A program made the position numbers and the translations under genes. Positions 1 through 8,468 of a DNA stretch of 64,000 nt are shown piece by piece. Source of the DNA: Saprospiraceae bacterium (GTDB lineage Bacteria; Bacteroidota; Bacteroidia; Chitinophagales; Saprospiraceae); contig JADKCF010000005.1 of assembly GCA_016714765.1 (NCBI GenBank), forward strand, positions 1-64,000. The letters are read 5' to 3'. Every line of letters begins with the position of its first letter. Position 1 is the first letter of the stretch. The notes under the pieces were generated by a model, which saw nothing but the letters and a program-made list of their open reading frames with translations, had not been told where the DNA came from and did no database searches.

Positions 1-1608
1 GTAGAAACCCAGCCAGCCAACTATCTAAGCGTAAGTGACGTAGATGCCACGCCGGATCCGGACGGCAACGACGGAACGACACCGAATGACATCATCCCAG
101 TGACATTGGCAGCAGGAGAAAACGATAATGACAACAACTTTGTAGAGGAGCAACCGGGAAGTATCAGCGGAACGGTAACGGCGGATACGAACAACGACAA
201 CATAGGTGACACACCGTTAGCGAATGTAACATTACAGCTGAAAGATGCTGTGACAGGAGCAGTGATAGCTACTACGACGACCAATGCACAAGGACAGTAC
301 ACCTTCAGTAATGTAGCACCGGGCAACTATACCATCATGGAGACAGACCCTGCAGGATATCAGGATGTAAGCGACGTAGACACGACACCGGATCCAGATG
401 GAAACGACGGTGCAACACCAAACGATATGATCCCAGTGACGGTAACAGCAGGAGAAGCGGATAATGACAATAACTTCGTAGAAGAGCAATTGGCCAATAT
501 CCGTGGAAATGTCAAAGCCGACACCAACAATGACAATACAGGCGATGTAGCACTAGGTAATGTGACCATAGAGTTGAAAGATGCGGTAACAGGCGCAGTA
601 GTAGCGACAACAACTACCGATGCGAGCGGCAACTATCAGTTCCTGAATGTAGGACCGGGCAACTACAACGTAGTAGAGACACAACCAGCAGGTTATACGA
701 ACGTAAGCGATGTGGATGCGACACCGGATCCGGACGGAAACGATGGTACAACACCAAACAACGCAATAACAGTAGTACTTACAGCTGGTGAGAATGATAA
801 TGACAACAACTTTGTAGAGGAGCAGCCAGGAAGCATCAGCGGAACTGTAACAGCGGATACAAACAATGACAATGCAGGTGACACACCGTTAGCGAATGTA
901 ACATTACAGTTGAAAGATGCAGTGACAGGAGCAGTGATAGCTACTACGACGACCAATGCACAAGGACAGTACACCTTCAGTAATGTAGCACCGGGCAACT
1001 ATACCATCATGGAGACAGACCCTGCAGGATATCAGGATGTAAGCGACGTAGACACGACACCGGATCCAGATGGAAACGACGGTGCAACACCCAATGATAT
1101 GATCCCTGTAACGGTAACAGCAGGAGAAGCTGATAACAACAACGACTTCGTAGAAGAGCAATTGGCCAATATCCGTGGAAATGTGAAAGCAGACACCAAC
1201 AATGACAATACAGGAGATGTAGCGATAGGTAATGTGACCATAGAGTTGAAAGATGCGGTAACAGGCGCAGCAGTAGCGACAACAACTACCGATGCGAGTG
1301 GCAACTATCAGTTCCTGAATGTAGCACCAGGCAACTACAACGTAGTAGAGACACAACCAGCAGGTTATACGAACGTAAGTGATGTGGATGCCACACCGGA
1401 TCCAGACGGAAACGACGGTACTACACCAAACAACGCAATACCAGTAGTACTTACAGCAGGAGAAAACGATAATGACAACAACTTTGTAGAGGAGCAGCCA
1501 GCCAGTTTAGGTAACAGGGATAAAAGCACAGGCCGGGGGCCCGCGCCCGACCCACCCGCCCCGGGCGCGGGGCCCGGCGGGGGGGGTGTGGGAAGATCTG
1601 AATGCTAA
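1..1608 (+). CDS. SdrD/Cna-B repeat adhesin, fragment 1 of 4 (5' end outside window)
   Basis: The frame is open from base 1, so the gene begins upstream. The fragment is made of about 111-residue Cna-B/SdrD-type beta-sandwich repeats in two alternating types. Type A starts GSISGTVTAD and type B starts LANIRGNVKAD; both contain LKDAVTGA, a TTTT run, an NVAPGNY-like strand, DPDGNDG, and end in NFVEEQ. Such repeats form extracellular stalks; the T9SS tail in fragment 4 places the protein on the cell surface. The frame is lost in a G+C block at 1516-1585. The last 31 codons before the stop (Pro/Gly/Arg-rich, from 1516) are not part of the protein. The expected continuation GNYVWED resumes at 1586 in another frame. 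Confidence 0.85.
   Translation, partial: VETQPANYLSVSDVDATPDPDGNDGTTPNDIIPVTLAAGENDNDNNFVEEQPGSISGTVTADTNNDNIGDTPLANVTLQLKDAVTGAVIATTTTNAQGQYTFSNVAPGNYTIMETDPAGYQDVSDVDTTPDPDGNDGATPNDMIPVTVTAGEADNDNNFVEEQLANIRGNVKADTNNDNTGDVALGNVTIELKDAVTGAVVATTTTDASGNYQFLNVGPGNYNVVETQPAGYTNVSDVDATPDPDGNDGTTPNNAITVVLTAGENDNDNNFVEEQPGSISGTVTADTNNDNAGDTPLANVTLQLKDAVTGAVIATTTTNAQGQYTFSNVAPGNYTIMETDPAGYQDVSDVDTTPDPDGNDGATPNDMIPVTVTAGEADNNNDFVEEQLANIRGNVKADTNNDNTGDVAIGNVTIELKDAVTGAAVATTTTDASGNYQFLNVAPGNYNVVETQPAGYTNVSDVDATPDPDGNDGTTPNNAIPVVLTAGENDNDNNFVEEQPASLGNRDKSTGRGPAPDPPAPGAGPGGGGVGRSEC
157..1500 (+). repeat. Two 672-bp tandem A-B adhesin repeat dimers
   Basis: An A-B pair spans 157-828 (A 157-489, B 490-828) and is repeated at 829-1500 (A 829-1161, B 1162-1500), exactly 672 bases later. 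The copies are nearly identical at DNA level by eye, with scattered mostly third-position changes. A partial B repeat precedes them at 1-156. This implies recent duplication or ongoing gene conversion, and it marks a place where assemblers can miscount copies. Confidence 0.9.
1516..1585. other. Anomalous G+C-saturated block inside adhesin gene
   Basis: Between the codons for LGN (ending 1515) and VWEDLNANG (starting 1586) lie 70 bases where a homologous site in the same gene (2154-2168) has only the three bases of a Tyr codon. From about 1530 the block is almost pure G and C, including runs of five and eight G, in an otherwise AT-rich gene. It shifts the frame by +1. A sequencing or assembly artefact is the simplest reading; a real insertion is the alternative. 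Confidence 0.7.
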
Positions 1609-2311
1609 TGGAGTTCAGGATGCAGGCGAGCCGGGTATCGGCAATGTATTGGTCAGATTGTTGAATGCATCAGGAACACAGATAGGTACAAAAGTGACAG
1701 ATACAAACGGATATTATCAGTTTACGAATCTGGAGCCGGGAACCTACACAGTGAAGTTTGACAAACTATCAGGATATGAGCCTACCGGCAAGGATAAAGA
1801 CGTAGTAGAAACAGTAACAACAGGAGCGGGAGTAACAACAATCAGCGGTACCCTGTACAATGATGATAACAATAATGGAGTTAAAGATCCATCAGAGACA
1901 TTTAAATCCAATGTAACAGTAGAATTGAGAAACAGCACCACCAACGCGCTCATAGGTACTACGACGACGAATGCATCAGGAGTCTATACATTCAATGGAT
2001 TGGCACCGAATACGGCATATACAGTGGTGACCAAGGACGACGGAAGAGACAGTGATGCAGATTTGGTTACAGGATTGACAGCCCCGATAGTATTAAGTGC
2101 AGGAGAGAGCAACCAAACCATAGATGCAGGATTCTACAAACTGGCAAGCTTAGGTAACTATGTATGGGAGGATAAGAATGCCAATGGAGTACAGGATAAC
2201 TTGGAGTCAGGCATAGCAGGAGTAACGGTCAACCTGACAGGAACAGATGCATTGGGCAGACCAGTGACACAAAACGACAACGACAGACGGCACAGGATAT
2301 TATCAGTTTAG
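1586..2311 (+). CDS. SdrD-type adhesin, fragment 2 of 4
   Basis: This continues the adhesin after the G+C block. It opens VWEDLNANGVQDAGEPGIGN, the classic start of an SdrD B-type repeat, with D-N-N-G calcium-site-like loops. Two further domains follow, including DDNNNGVKDPSE and a second YVWEDKNANGVQD. The nominal GTG at 1586 is a Val inside the protein and not a start. The frame breaks at the AAAA run at 2271-2274: with one A fewer, the reading continues TTTTDGTGYYQFSNLVPGTY into the next fragment. The last 13 or so residues before the stop are therefore spurious. Confidence 0.8.
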   Translation: MWEDLNANGVQDAGEPGIGNVLVRLLNASGTQIGTKVTDTNGYYQFTNLEPGTYTVKFDKLSGYEPTGKDKDVVETVTTGAGVTTISGTLYNDDNNNGVKDPSETFKSNVTVELRNSTTNALIGTTTTNASGVYTFNGLAPNTAYTVVTKDDGRDSDADLVTGLTAPIVLSAGESNQTIDAGFYKLASLGNYVWEDKNANGVQDNLESGIAGVTVNLTGTDALGRPVTQNDNDRRHRILSV

Positions 2312-2930
2312 CAACCTGGTACCAGGCACATATACAGTGACCTTTGTGAAACCTGGCAGTACATATAAAGCATCACCTGCCAATACGCCGGACGACGCAA
2401 AAGACAGTGATGCCAGTGTGACAACCGGAGCAGCAGCACCAGAAGTATTGACATCAGGAGAGAGTAATCAGACGATAGACGCCGGATTTTACAGATGTGC
2501 ATATGTGGGAGACTATGTGTGGTTAGATAATAACAACAACAATCTTCAGGATGCAGGTGACGTAGGTCTGAATGGAATCCTGGTAGAACTGTACAGCACA
2601 TCCAACCTGACTACTCCGGTACAGACAATGCTGACGATCAATGATCCGCGTGATCCGAGTAAAAAAGGATATTACAATTTTGAAGTATGTCAGGTAGGAG
2701 ATTATTTGATCAAAGTCAAGAAGCCATCCACGTATGACTTTGTAAGTCCAAATCAGGGAACAGATGACGCAATAGACAGCGATATAATAGACTTTGCCAA
2801 TGAAAGTACACTGATATTTAAAGTAAGCTATGCAGCAGAGATCAATGACATAGATGCAGGTGTGAAATCCAAGGTATTACCAATAACATTAAAAGAGTTT
2901 ACAGGAAGATGGAATCAGACAGAGATGTGA
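2275..2930 (+). CDS. SdrD-type adhesin, fragment 3 of 4
   Basis: The true reading starts right after the A run at 2271-2274 (first nominal start codon 2337) and continues TDGTGYYQFSNLVPGTYTVT. It completes one SdrD repeat, then gives a final one (YVWLDNNNNNLQDAGDVGLN) and the linker LPITLKEFTGRWNQTE that typically precedes a fibronectin-like domain and sorting tail. Frame is lost near base 2925; adding one A gives TENVNELSW, which joins fragment 4. Confidence 0.75.
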
Positions 2931-3445
2931 ATGAACTGAGCTGGATAACATCAACAGAGATCAACAATGCCTACTTTGAAGTAGAAAGAAGCTTTAAAGG
3001 CAGTGCATTTGAGACAGTGGGCAAGGTAGAAGGAGCTGGTAATTCGAATTCAGAAAAGCAATACCACCTGGATGACAGATCGATCAGTGTCAATGGGGTA
3101 TATACGTACAGATTGAGACAAGTAGACTTTGACGGAAAAGAGACCTACAGTGCACCAATAGATGTACTGGTACAAAGAAAAGGTGTTGTGAAGACGAGCA
3201 TATGGCCAAATCCGACAGTAGGACAGGTCAATGTAGAGATACTGGCAGCAGAAGGCTCTAAAGTGACGGCAGATATCTATGACAATACAGGAAGAATGAT
3301 CAGAAGTTCCATCATCAATGGCGTATCAGAAGGCAAAGAGCTATTTGTCAACATCGATGGAGGCATACTGAACAAAGGAGTATATTTTATAATGGTCAAT
3401 ATAGATGGAGAGGTATCTTCACATAAGTTAATCGTTATTGAATAA
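2909..3445 (+). CDS. SdrD-type adhesin, fragment 4 of 4: T9SS C-terminal sorting domain
   Basis: Residues about 8-90 form the fibronectin-like stretch common before T9SS tails (NELSWITSTEINNAYFEVER ... GVYTYRLRQVDFDGK). About 98-178 are a type A T9SS sorting domain: WPNPTVGQVNVEI, ADIYDNTGRMI, then KGVYFIMVNIDG and the terminal SHKLIVIE. Family knowledge: this domain directs export through the type IX system and surface attachment. The ATG at 2909 is probably internal, since the upstream reading joins near 2925. A strong terminator follows. Confidence 0.85.
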   Translation: MESDRDVNELSWITSTEINNAYFEVERSFKGSAFETVGKVEGAGNSNSEKQYHLDDRSISVNGVYTYRLRQVDFDGKETYSAPIDVLVQRKGVVKTSIWPNPTVGQVNVEILAAEGSKVTADIYDNTGRMIRSSIINGVSEGKELFVNIDGGILNKGVYFIMVNIDGEVSSHKLIVIE

Positions 3446-3496
3446 CAAACAGCTTTAAGTTTTTAGGTTTAACTTAAAAAATCTATTTATTCGGAT

Positions 3497-3528
3497 AAAG
3501 GGAAGTCATTTTTTGGCTTCCCTTTTTT
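3497..3528 (+). terminator. Rho-independent terminator after adhesin
   Basis: An 8-bp stem (GGGAAGTC 3500-3507 with GGCTTCCC 3515-3522) closes an AT loop and is followed by a T run. It lies 50 bases after the adhesin stop. Confidence 0.85.
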
Positions 3529-3635
3529 ATTGTATTTTGGAATATTAAGCAAAAAAACATGCCTATCGTCAAAAGGCATCAAATTTTTGAACTTGTAAGC
3601 CAGCATTTTGGTTAACACTATTTAATGGAACGCAT

Positions 3636-4178
3636 ATGCACCAGCTTTATTTCCTTGCTATATTATGGCATACAATTTTATTTGCCAGTCTTAAGGAGGA
3701 TACCCTGAAATATCATTGCCCTTCTGAGGTGCATGACTTTCATATCAGCAGATGTGAAATTAATTACGAAACACTTTCCGGAGATTTGCAGATTGCGGCG
3801 CACATATTTATAGATGACCTGCAAAGCACATTGAGTAAAATCGGCAAGGGCGATATGAAGTTTTGTACTGCTAAAGAAAGCGCTGAAGCTGATCAGGTGA
3901 TAGAAGATTATTTGGAACACAATCTTATCATCAGGGTAGGGGGTAAGGTGATTAAAACCCATATGATAGGCAAAGAATCATCCAGGGATATGATAGCAGT
4001 CTGGTGTTATCTGGAAGTGACGGGACTGAAAAACATTAGTGAAATAGAGGTGCAAAATAAAATACTGACAGAACTGTATAACGATCAGAAAAATATAGTT
4101 GATTTTACGGTCAATAAGAAAAAAAAGCATTTTACTATTTTTGACCAAAAAAAGAGCAGTGCGGTATATCGTTTTTAA
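3636..4178 (+). CDS. DUF6702 family protein
   Basis: A 180-residue protein with a short hydrophobic N-terminus (LYFLAILWHTILFASL) that may be a signal or anchor. The segment HDFHISRCEINYETLSGDLQIAAHIF with the following DDL matches my memory of the DUF6702 family (H-P-F-H-V-S-x-x-E-I start, beta-rich, function unknown). It is followed by yidD, but there is no evidence for a functional link. Assignment rests on pattern recall only. Confidence 0.6.
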   Translation: MHQLYFLAILWHTILFASLKEDTLKYHCPSEVHDFHISRCEINYETLSGDLQIAAHIFIDDLQSTLSKIGKGDMKFCTAKESAEADQVIEDYLEHNLIIRVGGKVIKTHMIGKESSRDMIAVWCYLEVTGLKNISEIEVQNKILTELYNDQKNIVDFTVNKKKKHFTIFDQKKSSAVYRF

Positions 4179-4219
4179 ATTTGATTTGTACTATTGCCAG
4201 TACCAGTAAAAAGCAGCCC

Positions 4220-4447
4220 ATGAAATATTTAAATAAACTGTTTATTTTGCCGGTGAGAGCATATCAGATTTTTCTCTCTCCTCTCTTGGGATCTAATTGC
4301 CGCTATCAGCCTACCTGTTCGCAGTATATGATAGACGCCATACAGGAATGGGGTCCACTGAAGGGAATTTGGCTGGGACTGAAAAGGATAGGCCGATGCC
4401 ATCCATGGGCTGGTCATGGACATGATCCGGTGCCCAAAAAAAAGTAA
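4220..4447 (+). CDS. yidD: Membrane protein insertion efficiency factor YidD
   Basis: This 75-residue protein carries the YidD signature: LFILPVRAYQIFLSPL, then SNCRYQPTCSQYMIDAI with its conserved cysteines, WLGLKRIGRCHPW and HGHDPVP. YidD is an amphipathic inner-membrane-associated protein that assists YidC/Sec-dependent insertion. The ATG at 4220 is chosen because the motif starts right after it; an upstream in-frame TTG at 4181 would add 13 unconserved residues. It converges on the topoisomerase gene, whose stop lies 7 bases away. Confidence 0.9.
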   Translation: MKYLNKLFILPVRAYQIFLSPLLGSNCRYQPTCSQYMIDAIQEWGPLKGIWLGLKRIGRCHPWAGHGHDPVPKKK

Positions 4448-4453
4448 CCAGTA

Positions 4454-6262
4454 TTAAAAATCAAACTCTATAGTATCCCCGGGCTTATATCCTGGTTTGT
4501 CCTTGTCATTTTCCTTCCCTTTATTTAAGTCAGGTTTTTCAGGCTTGCTTTCTGAAGGCAATTTGATTTCAGTTGTTTTGTCTGACAGTGCACTTTCATC
4601 GACATTTGTGTCGCTCACAGTATCTTCTCCTGAATCTGGATTGTATAGTCCATCAGCCACAATTTTATCTTCTGCCTCCAGCTCTGATGCCAGTTTTTCT
4701 ACTTTGACTAATTTTGCATCTATCAATTTATTACCCAGAGCTTTCCAACCTTTGACATCTATAAATTCTGCCAAAGAAACTTCCTTTTCTTCTTTGGATT
4801 TCCCGATATTGTAAACATACTTGATGGAAGGTGATTTGTCCATAGAGGCAAAATACAGCTTGGTACCTGGGGTTTCGGGAATGAAGACAAATTTTTGGTC
4901 ATATGTGCTGGTTTCTATTTTGAATCTCTTGACCATTGTCCAGCCTTTTTCTCCTTCATAGTATACTGCAGAAATAACGCTGGTTTCCGTGTAGTTGCCT
5001 ATCTCTAGTATATTATTGACATCATATTTTTTATTGAGATCGAGCTCATTAATCTCATAGCTGCCATCTTTATAAATGCTCAGCAATTTGCTGCCGGTAT
5101 CAAAAGCGCCCAAATACTTGCCACGTTCATCCTGATTGAGTTTACCACTTACTTCATCCATGTAAATCTGCATTGCCCCAAGAGAAGACTTTCCTACTGA
5201 TAATTGAGTCACTTTTCGGACAGGATATTTGGTGACAACATTGCCTTGAGAAGCTCTCCCTTTGATAGCCAGGTCTGCGAAATCAAAATCAAAAACTTTT
5301 TTCTTGGCTGTAGATGACAGCGTCAGTTGTATGTTTACCAGTTCTGATTCTCCGTTAGGGTTAGCTGTAAAATAAAGTATTTTTGACCCTTTAGTACCCT
5401 GAGTGAGATCATATTCTTTATCTCTGGTGATAGCAGTCACATTAAATCTTTTGGCAAATGACTTGCCTGTTTTGCCGTCCAGATAGATGAGATTGTATGT
5501 TGTCCTTTCATCAGACTTAAGCCACACTGCCGTATGTATGATGTCTTTGCCAACAAATACTTTATCAGCAATTTTTACCACTTTAAATTTGCCGTCTTTT
5601 GTGAATGCTATGATATCTGCTATATCTGAACAATCACAAACGAATTCATCTTTTTTCATACCCATACCTATAAAACCTTCTGTACGGTCCACATAAAGTT
5701 TGGCATTATTAGCTACCACTTCTTTGATTTCTATGCTATCAAAGGAGGTTATAACTGTTTTCCTTTCCCTTCCTTTGCCATATTTTTCGAGTAATCTTTC
5801 AAAATATGCAATGGAAAACTCTGTCAGATGCAATAAGTCATGCTTTACCTGTTCAAGTTCTGATAACAAATTGGCCATCATTTCGTCAGCCTTGAATTTA
5901 TTATATTTGGATATTCTCTTGATTTTAATCTCGGTAAGTCTTACGATATCTTCTTCGGTGATATCTCTCATCATCATGAGTCTGGTATCTCCAGCTCCAA
6001 GAGGGTCTGATGGCGTCGCTACGTATTTTTTGAGGCCGGCATCTATGGTAGAAATCACTTCTTCCCAGCTTTCACACTCTTCTATGTCCCTGTAAATCCT
6101 GTTTTCTATAAATATCTTTTCAAGGCTGGCATTATGCCATTTTTCTTCCAGCTCTGATTTTTTTATATCCAGTTCTCTGCGGAGCAGTTCTTTTGTCTGC
6201 ATGGTAGAAATCTCAAGGATTTCTGACACAGACAAAAACATAGGCTTATTGTCCACTATCAC
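4454..6262 (-). CDS. parC: DNA topoisomerase IV subunit A, C-terminal fragment
   Basis: This is the C-terminal two-thirds of a type IIA topoisomerase A subunit, separated from its N-terminal part by a frameshift at 6273-6275. It starts inside the conserved stretch VIVDNKPMFLSVSEIL. Residues about 20-160 are the helical tower and coiled coil (SELEEKWHNASLEKIFIENR ... ILSELEQVKHDLLHL-like helices). The beta-pinwheel-like C-terminal domain follows, then an acidic/Lys-rich tail ending TIEFDF. I see no GyrA-box (QRRGGRG), which favours topoisomerase IV over gyrase. The nominal ATG at 6262 is not a real start. Confidence 0.85.
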   Translation of the reverse strand: MIVDNKPMFLSVSEILEISTMQTKELLRRELDIKKSELEEKWHNASLEKIFIENRIYRDIEECESWEEVISTIDAGLKKYVATPSDPLGAGDTRLMMMRDITEEDIVRLTEIKIKRISKYNKFKADEMMANLLSELEQVKHDLLHLTEFSIAYFERLLEKYGKGRERKTVITSFDSIEIKEVVANNAKLYVDRTEGFIGMGMKKDEFVCDCSDIADIIAFTKDGKFKVVKIADKVFVGKDIIHTAVWLKSDERTTYNLIYLDGKTGKSFAKRFNVTAITRDKEYDLTQGTKGSKILYFTANPNGESELVNIQLTLSSTAKKKVFDFDFADLAIKGRASQGNVVTKYPVRKVTQLSVGKSSLGAMQIYMDEVSGKLNQDERGKYLGAFDTGSKLLSIYKDGSYEINELDLNKKYDVNNILEIGNYTETSVISAVYYEGEKGWTMVKRFKIETSTYDQKFVFIPETPGTKLYFASMDKSPSIKYVYNIGKSKEEKEVSLAEFIDVKGWKALGNKLIDAKLVKVEKLASELEAEDKIVADGLYNPDSGEDTVSDTNVDESALSDKTTEIKLPSESKPEKPDLNKGKENDKDKPGYKPGDTIEFDF

Positions 6263-7206
6263 GCACGCATTAGGGAATAAGACACTTCACAGTCAGTGAA
6301 GGCATATAAAGCATCAATAGTGACATCCGGAGATACTCCCGGCATTAGCTCCAGCTGTATTTCCACATCTTTGGCTGTATTGTCATTTACCTTTTTGATT
6401 TTGATTTGCCCTTTGTCATTGGCTTTTAGTATGGAGTCTATGAGCGTATTGGTAGTCACTCCAAATGGTAACTCAACTATATTGAGCGTACTTTTATCTG
6501 CCTGTACTATTTTAGCTCTGATCTTCACTCTGCCACCTCTGTGTCCATCCTGGTAATCATTGACATCTATCATACCACCGGTCTGAAAGTCCGGAAATAC
6601 CTTTACCTTTTTGCCTTCCAGGATTTTAATGGAAGCTTTGATAAGTTCTATAAAATTATGAGGTAGTATTTTGGTCGAAAGACCCACGGCAATACCTTCT
6701 ACTCCCTGTGAAAGTACCAAAGGAAACTTTACCGGCAATGTGATAGGCTCTTTTTTACGGCCATCATAAGTCAGTTGCCAATCGGTAGTTTGCGGATTAA
6801 AGATCACTTCCAGTGCAAACTTGGTCAACCTGGCTTCTATATACCTTGGTGCAGCAGCTGAGTCACCTGTCCTGACATCGCCCCAGTTTCCCTGGCAATC
6901 TATCAAAAGATCCTTTTGGCCCATATTGACCAAAGCATCGCCAATGGCGGCATCTCCATGAGGATGGTACTGCATGGTCTGACCTATGATATTGGCGACT
7001 TTGTGATATCTGCCGTCATCCATCTCTTTCATAGCATGGAGGATGCGTCTCTGTACGGGCTTTAAGCCGTCATCTATATCAGGTACTGCCCGCTCGAGTA
7101 TCACGTAGGAAGCATAATCGAGAAAATACTCTTTATACATTCCATTCAACGTAATCAAACCCTCGCTGTCATGCGATGTGTCGTTATGTAGGTTTTCAAT
7201 ATCCAT
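6259..7206 (-). CDS. parC: DNA topoisomerase IV subunit A, N-terminal fragment
   Basis: The N-terminal breakage-reunion domain. Visible are DYASYVILERAVPDIDDGLK, VQRRILHAM, the HPHGDAAIGDALV helix and AAPRYIEARL, whose Tyr122 aligns with the DNA-cleaving Tyr of GyrA/ParC. The frame runs to CEVSYSLMRA and stops. With one extra base in the CCC run (minus strand, 6273-6275) it reads SPNACVIVDNKP straight into the next fragment, giving a normal protein of about 915 residues. A TATATTTG -7 box lies 26 bases upstream on the minus strand. Confidence 0.88.
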   Translation of the reverse strand: MDIENLHNDTSHDSEGLITLNGMYKEYFLDYASYVILERAVPDIDDGLKPVQRRILHAMKEMDDGRYHKVANIIGQTMQYHPHGDAAIGDALVNMGQKDLLIDCQGNWGDVRTGDSAAAPRYIEARLTKFALEVIFNPQTTDWQLTYDGRKKEPITLPVKFPLVLSQGVEGIAVGLSTKILPHNFIELIKASIKILEGKKVKVFPDFQTGGMIDVNDYQDGHRGGRVKIRAKIVQADKSTLNIVELPFGVTTNTLIDSILKANDKGQIKIKKVNDNTAKDVEIQLELMPGVSPDVTIDALYAFTDCEVSYSLMRA

Positions 7207-7231
7207 GGATAGTAAAAATACGTTTAGGCGA

Positions 7232-7239
7232 CAAATATA
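7232..7239 (-). promoter_or_regulatory. Bacteroidota -7 box for topoisomerase IV A
   Basis: On the minus strand the bases read TATATTTG, matching TAnnTTTG, about 26 bases before the ATG at 7206. I see no clear -33 TTG. Confidence 0.5.
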
Positions 7240-7329
7240 TGAATTATTATTATAATATAAAAATTGGTCTTCAAATGCACTTTGCCTGTTGACAACTACC
7301 AGACATCAACACAAGCCCAATGCACAAGT

Positions 7330-7983
7330 TCAGGATTTGACCCTTCCGTCTTCCAGCGTGATGACTCTGTCGCTCATTGCAGCCAAATCCGTATTGTGCG
7401 TTACGATAACAAAAGTATGATTAAAATCTTTTCTCAGTTGCAGAAATAACTGGTGAAGGTTTTCTGAACTTGCTTTATCCAGATTGCCTGTAGGCTCATC
7501 CGCAAACACAACTGCCGGCTGATTGATAAGCGCTCTGGCTACTGCGACCCTCTGGGCTTCACCACCTGACATTTGTTGTGGTTTATGGTTCATCCTATCC
7601 GACAAGCCAAGGTATTCAAGGAGTTCTTTTGCTTTTTGGGTAGATTCACTTTCAGATTTTCCTGCTATGTATGCCGGTATACAAACATTCTCAATGGCAG
7701 TAAACTCCTGCAACAAATGGTGAAACTGGAACACAAACCCAATATTTTTATTTCTGAAAGCAGCAAGCTGTTTTTCATTCAAACCGGTGATGTCTTTGTC
7801 ACAAATAGCCAGTGTTCCGGTATCTGGTGTGTCTAAGGTGCCCAGTATGTGCAAAAGAGTGCTTTTTCCTGCTCCTGATTTACCTATGATGCTGATAATT
7901 TGCCCTTGAGGTATGTCCATATCAATACCGTTTAGTACATGGATATCTCCATAAGATTTTTGGATATTTCGGGCAAGGATCAT
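7330..7983 (-). CDS. lolD: ABC transporter ATP-binding protein, LolD family
   Basis: A 217-residue ABC ATPase of the MacB/LolD subclass. Walker A GKSGAGKST is at residues 34-42, the Q-loop at FVFQFHHLLQEFT, the signature MSGGE, Walker B VVFADEPTGNLD and the switch His in VIVTHN. Length and motifs fit LolD, which powers lipoprotein release from the inner membrane with LolC/E. No permease gene is adjacent, so the partner must be elsewhere; a MacB-type efflux role is the alternative. It lies upstream of parC on the same strand. Confidence 0.85.
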   Translation of the reverse strand: MILARNIQKSYGDIHVLNGIDMDIPQGQIISIIGKSGAGKSTLLHILGTLDTPDTGTLAICDKDITGLNEKQLAAFRNKNIGFVFQFHHLLQEFTAIENVCIPAYIAGKSESESTQKAKELLEYLGLSDRMNHKPQQMSGGEAQRVAVARALINQPAVVFADEPTGNLDKASSENLHQLFLQLRKDFNHTFVIVTHNTDLAAMSDRVITLEDGRVKS

Positions 7984-8468
7984 GTTGGCGGCATTTAAAA
8001 ACTTATAAAAATTAAGCTTACTCGGGCAAAAGTAATAAAAATAAAAGAATTGCTGTGTGGAAGCATTTCAATGGTATGTACAGCAATCGGACAAAAAAGT
8101 AAATGCCCTTTTTTAGCCCTGCCAGCTTATGAACTCAGGCAGACTCATGCTATGGAGGGACGTCCTAACAGTTTTGATGGGATGTCAGACGAATGACATC
8201 AAGTTTTTGAAAAGTAAAAAATAGTATGCAATTGATAATCAGTATTGTATGTAAATTTATTTTTAATATACTAAAAATATTAATAAATTATTAACACTTT
8301 TTACAATAAAAATTGCGGTCAAGTAGTTTTCATTATACTTTTAATTAGTTTTCATTATATTTTACAATCAGGGAGCCATTTGTTAAAAAACAATGAGCAG
8401 GTATAAATTTTAAAGATTAATTGGTTACCTTTGCAGCCCAGTTTGTTCGAACCGATATTCAAAATCAT
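7984..8468. other. Intergenic region between divergent lolD and glycosyltransferase
   Basis: About 485 AT-rich bases hold the divergent promoter area. Apart from the -7 box at 8426-8433 I see no gene, RNA or repeat. A TTCGAACC string near 8446 has no surrounding tRNA fold. Confidence 0.5.
8426..8433 (+). promoter_or_regulatory. Bacteroidota -7 box for glycosyltransferase
   Basis: TACCTTTG lies 36 bases before the ATG at 8469. It overlaps an upstream in-frame TTG at 8421, which argues against that codon as the start. Confidence 0.55.

Noticed and set aside
904..1356. Minus-strand open frames across the adhesin repeats
   Set aside because: They recur with the 672-bp repeat period and mirror the repeat DNA; the + strand frame has recognisable Cna-B domains.
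1511..1530. Homing-endonuclease (I-SceI-like) site at the edge of the G+C block
   Set aside because: Only a short GGGATAA core is shared; the full 18-base site is not present.
6259..6280. Programmed frameshift in topoisomerase IV A
   Set aside because: There is no slippery heptamer or downstream structure evident, the family is not known to use one, and the same kind of break recurs in many unrelated genes.
8440..8460. tRNA T-arm like TTCGAACC string
   Set aside because: No acceptor, D or anticodon arms can be folded around it, and it lies in the leader of the glycosyltransferase gene.
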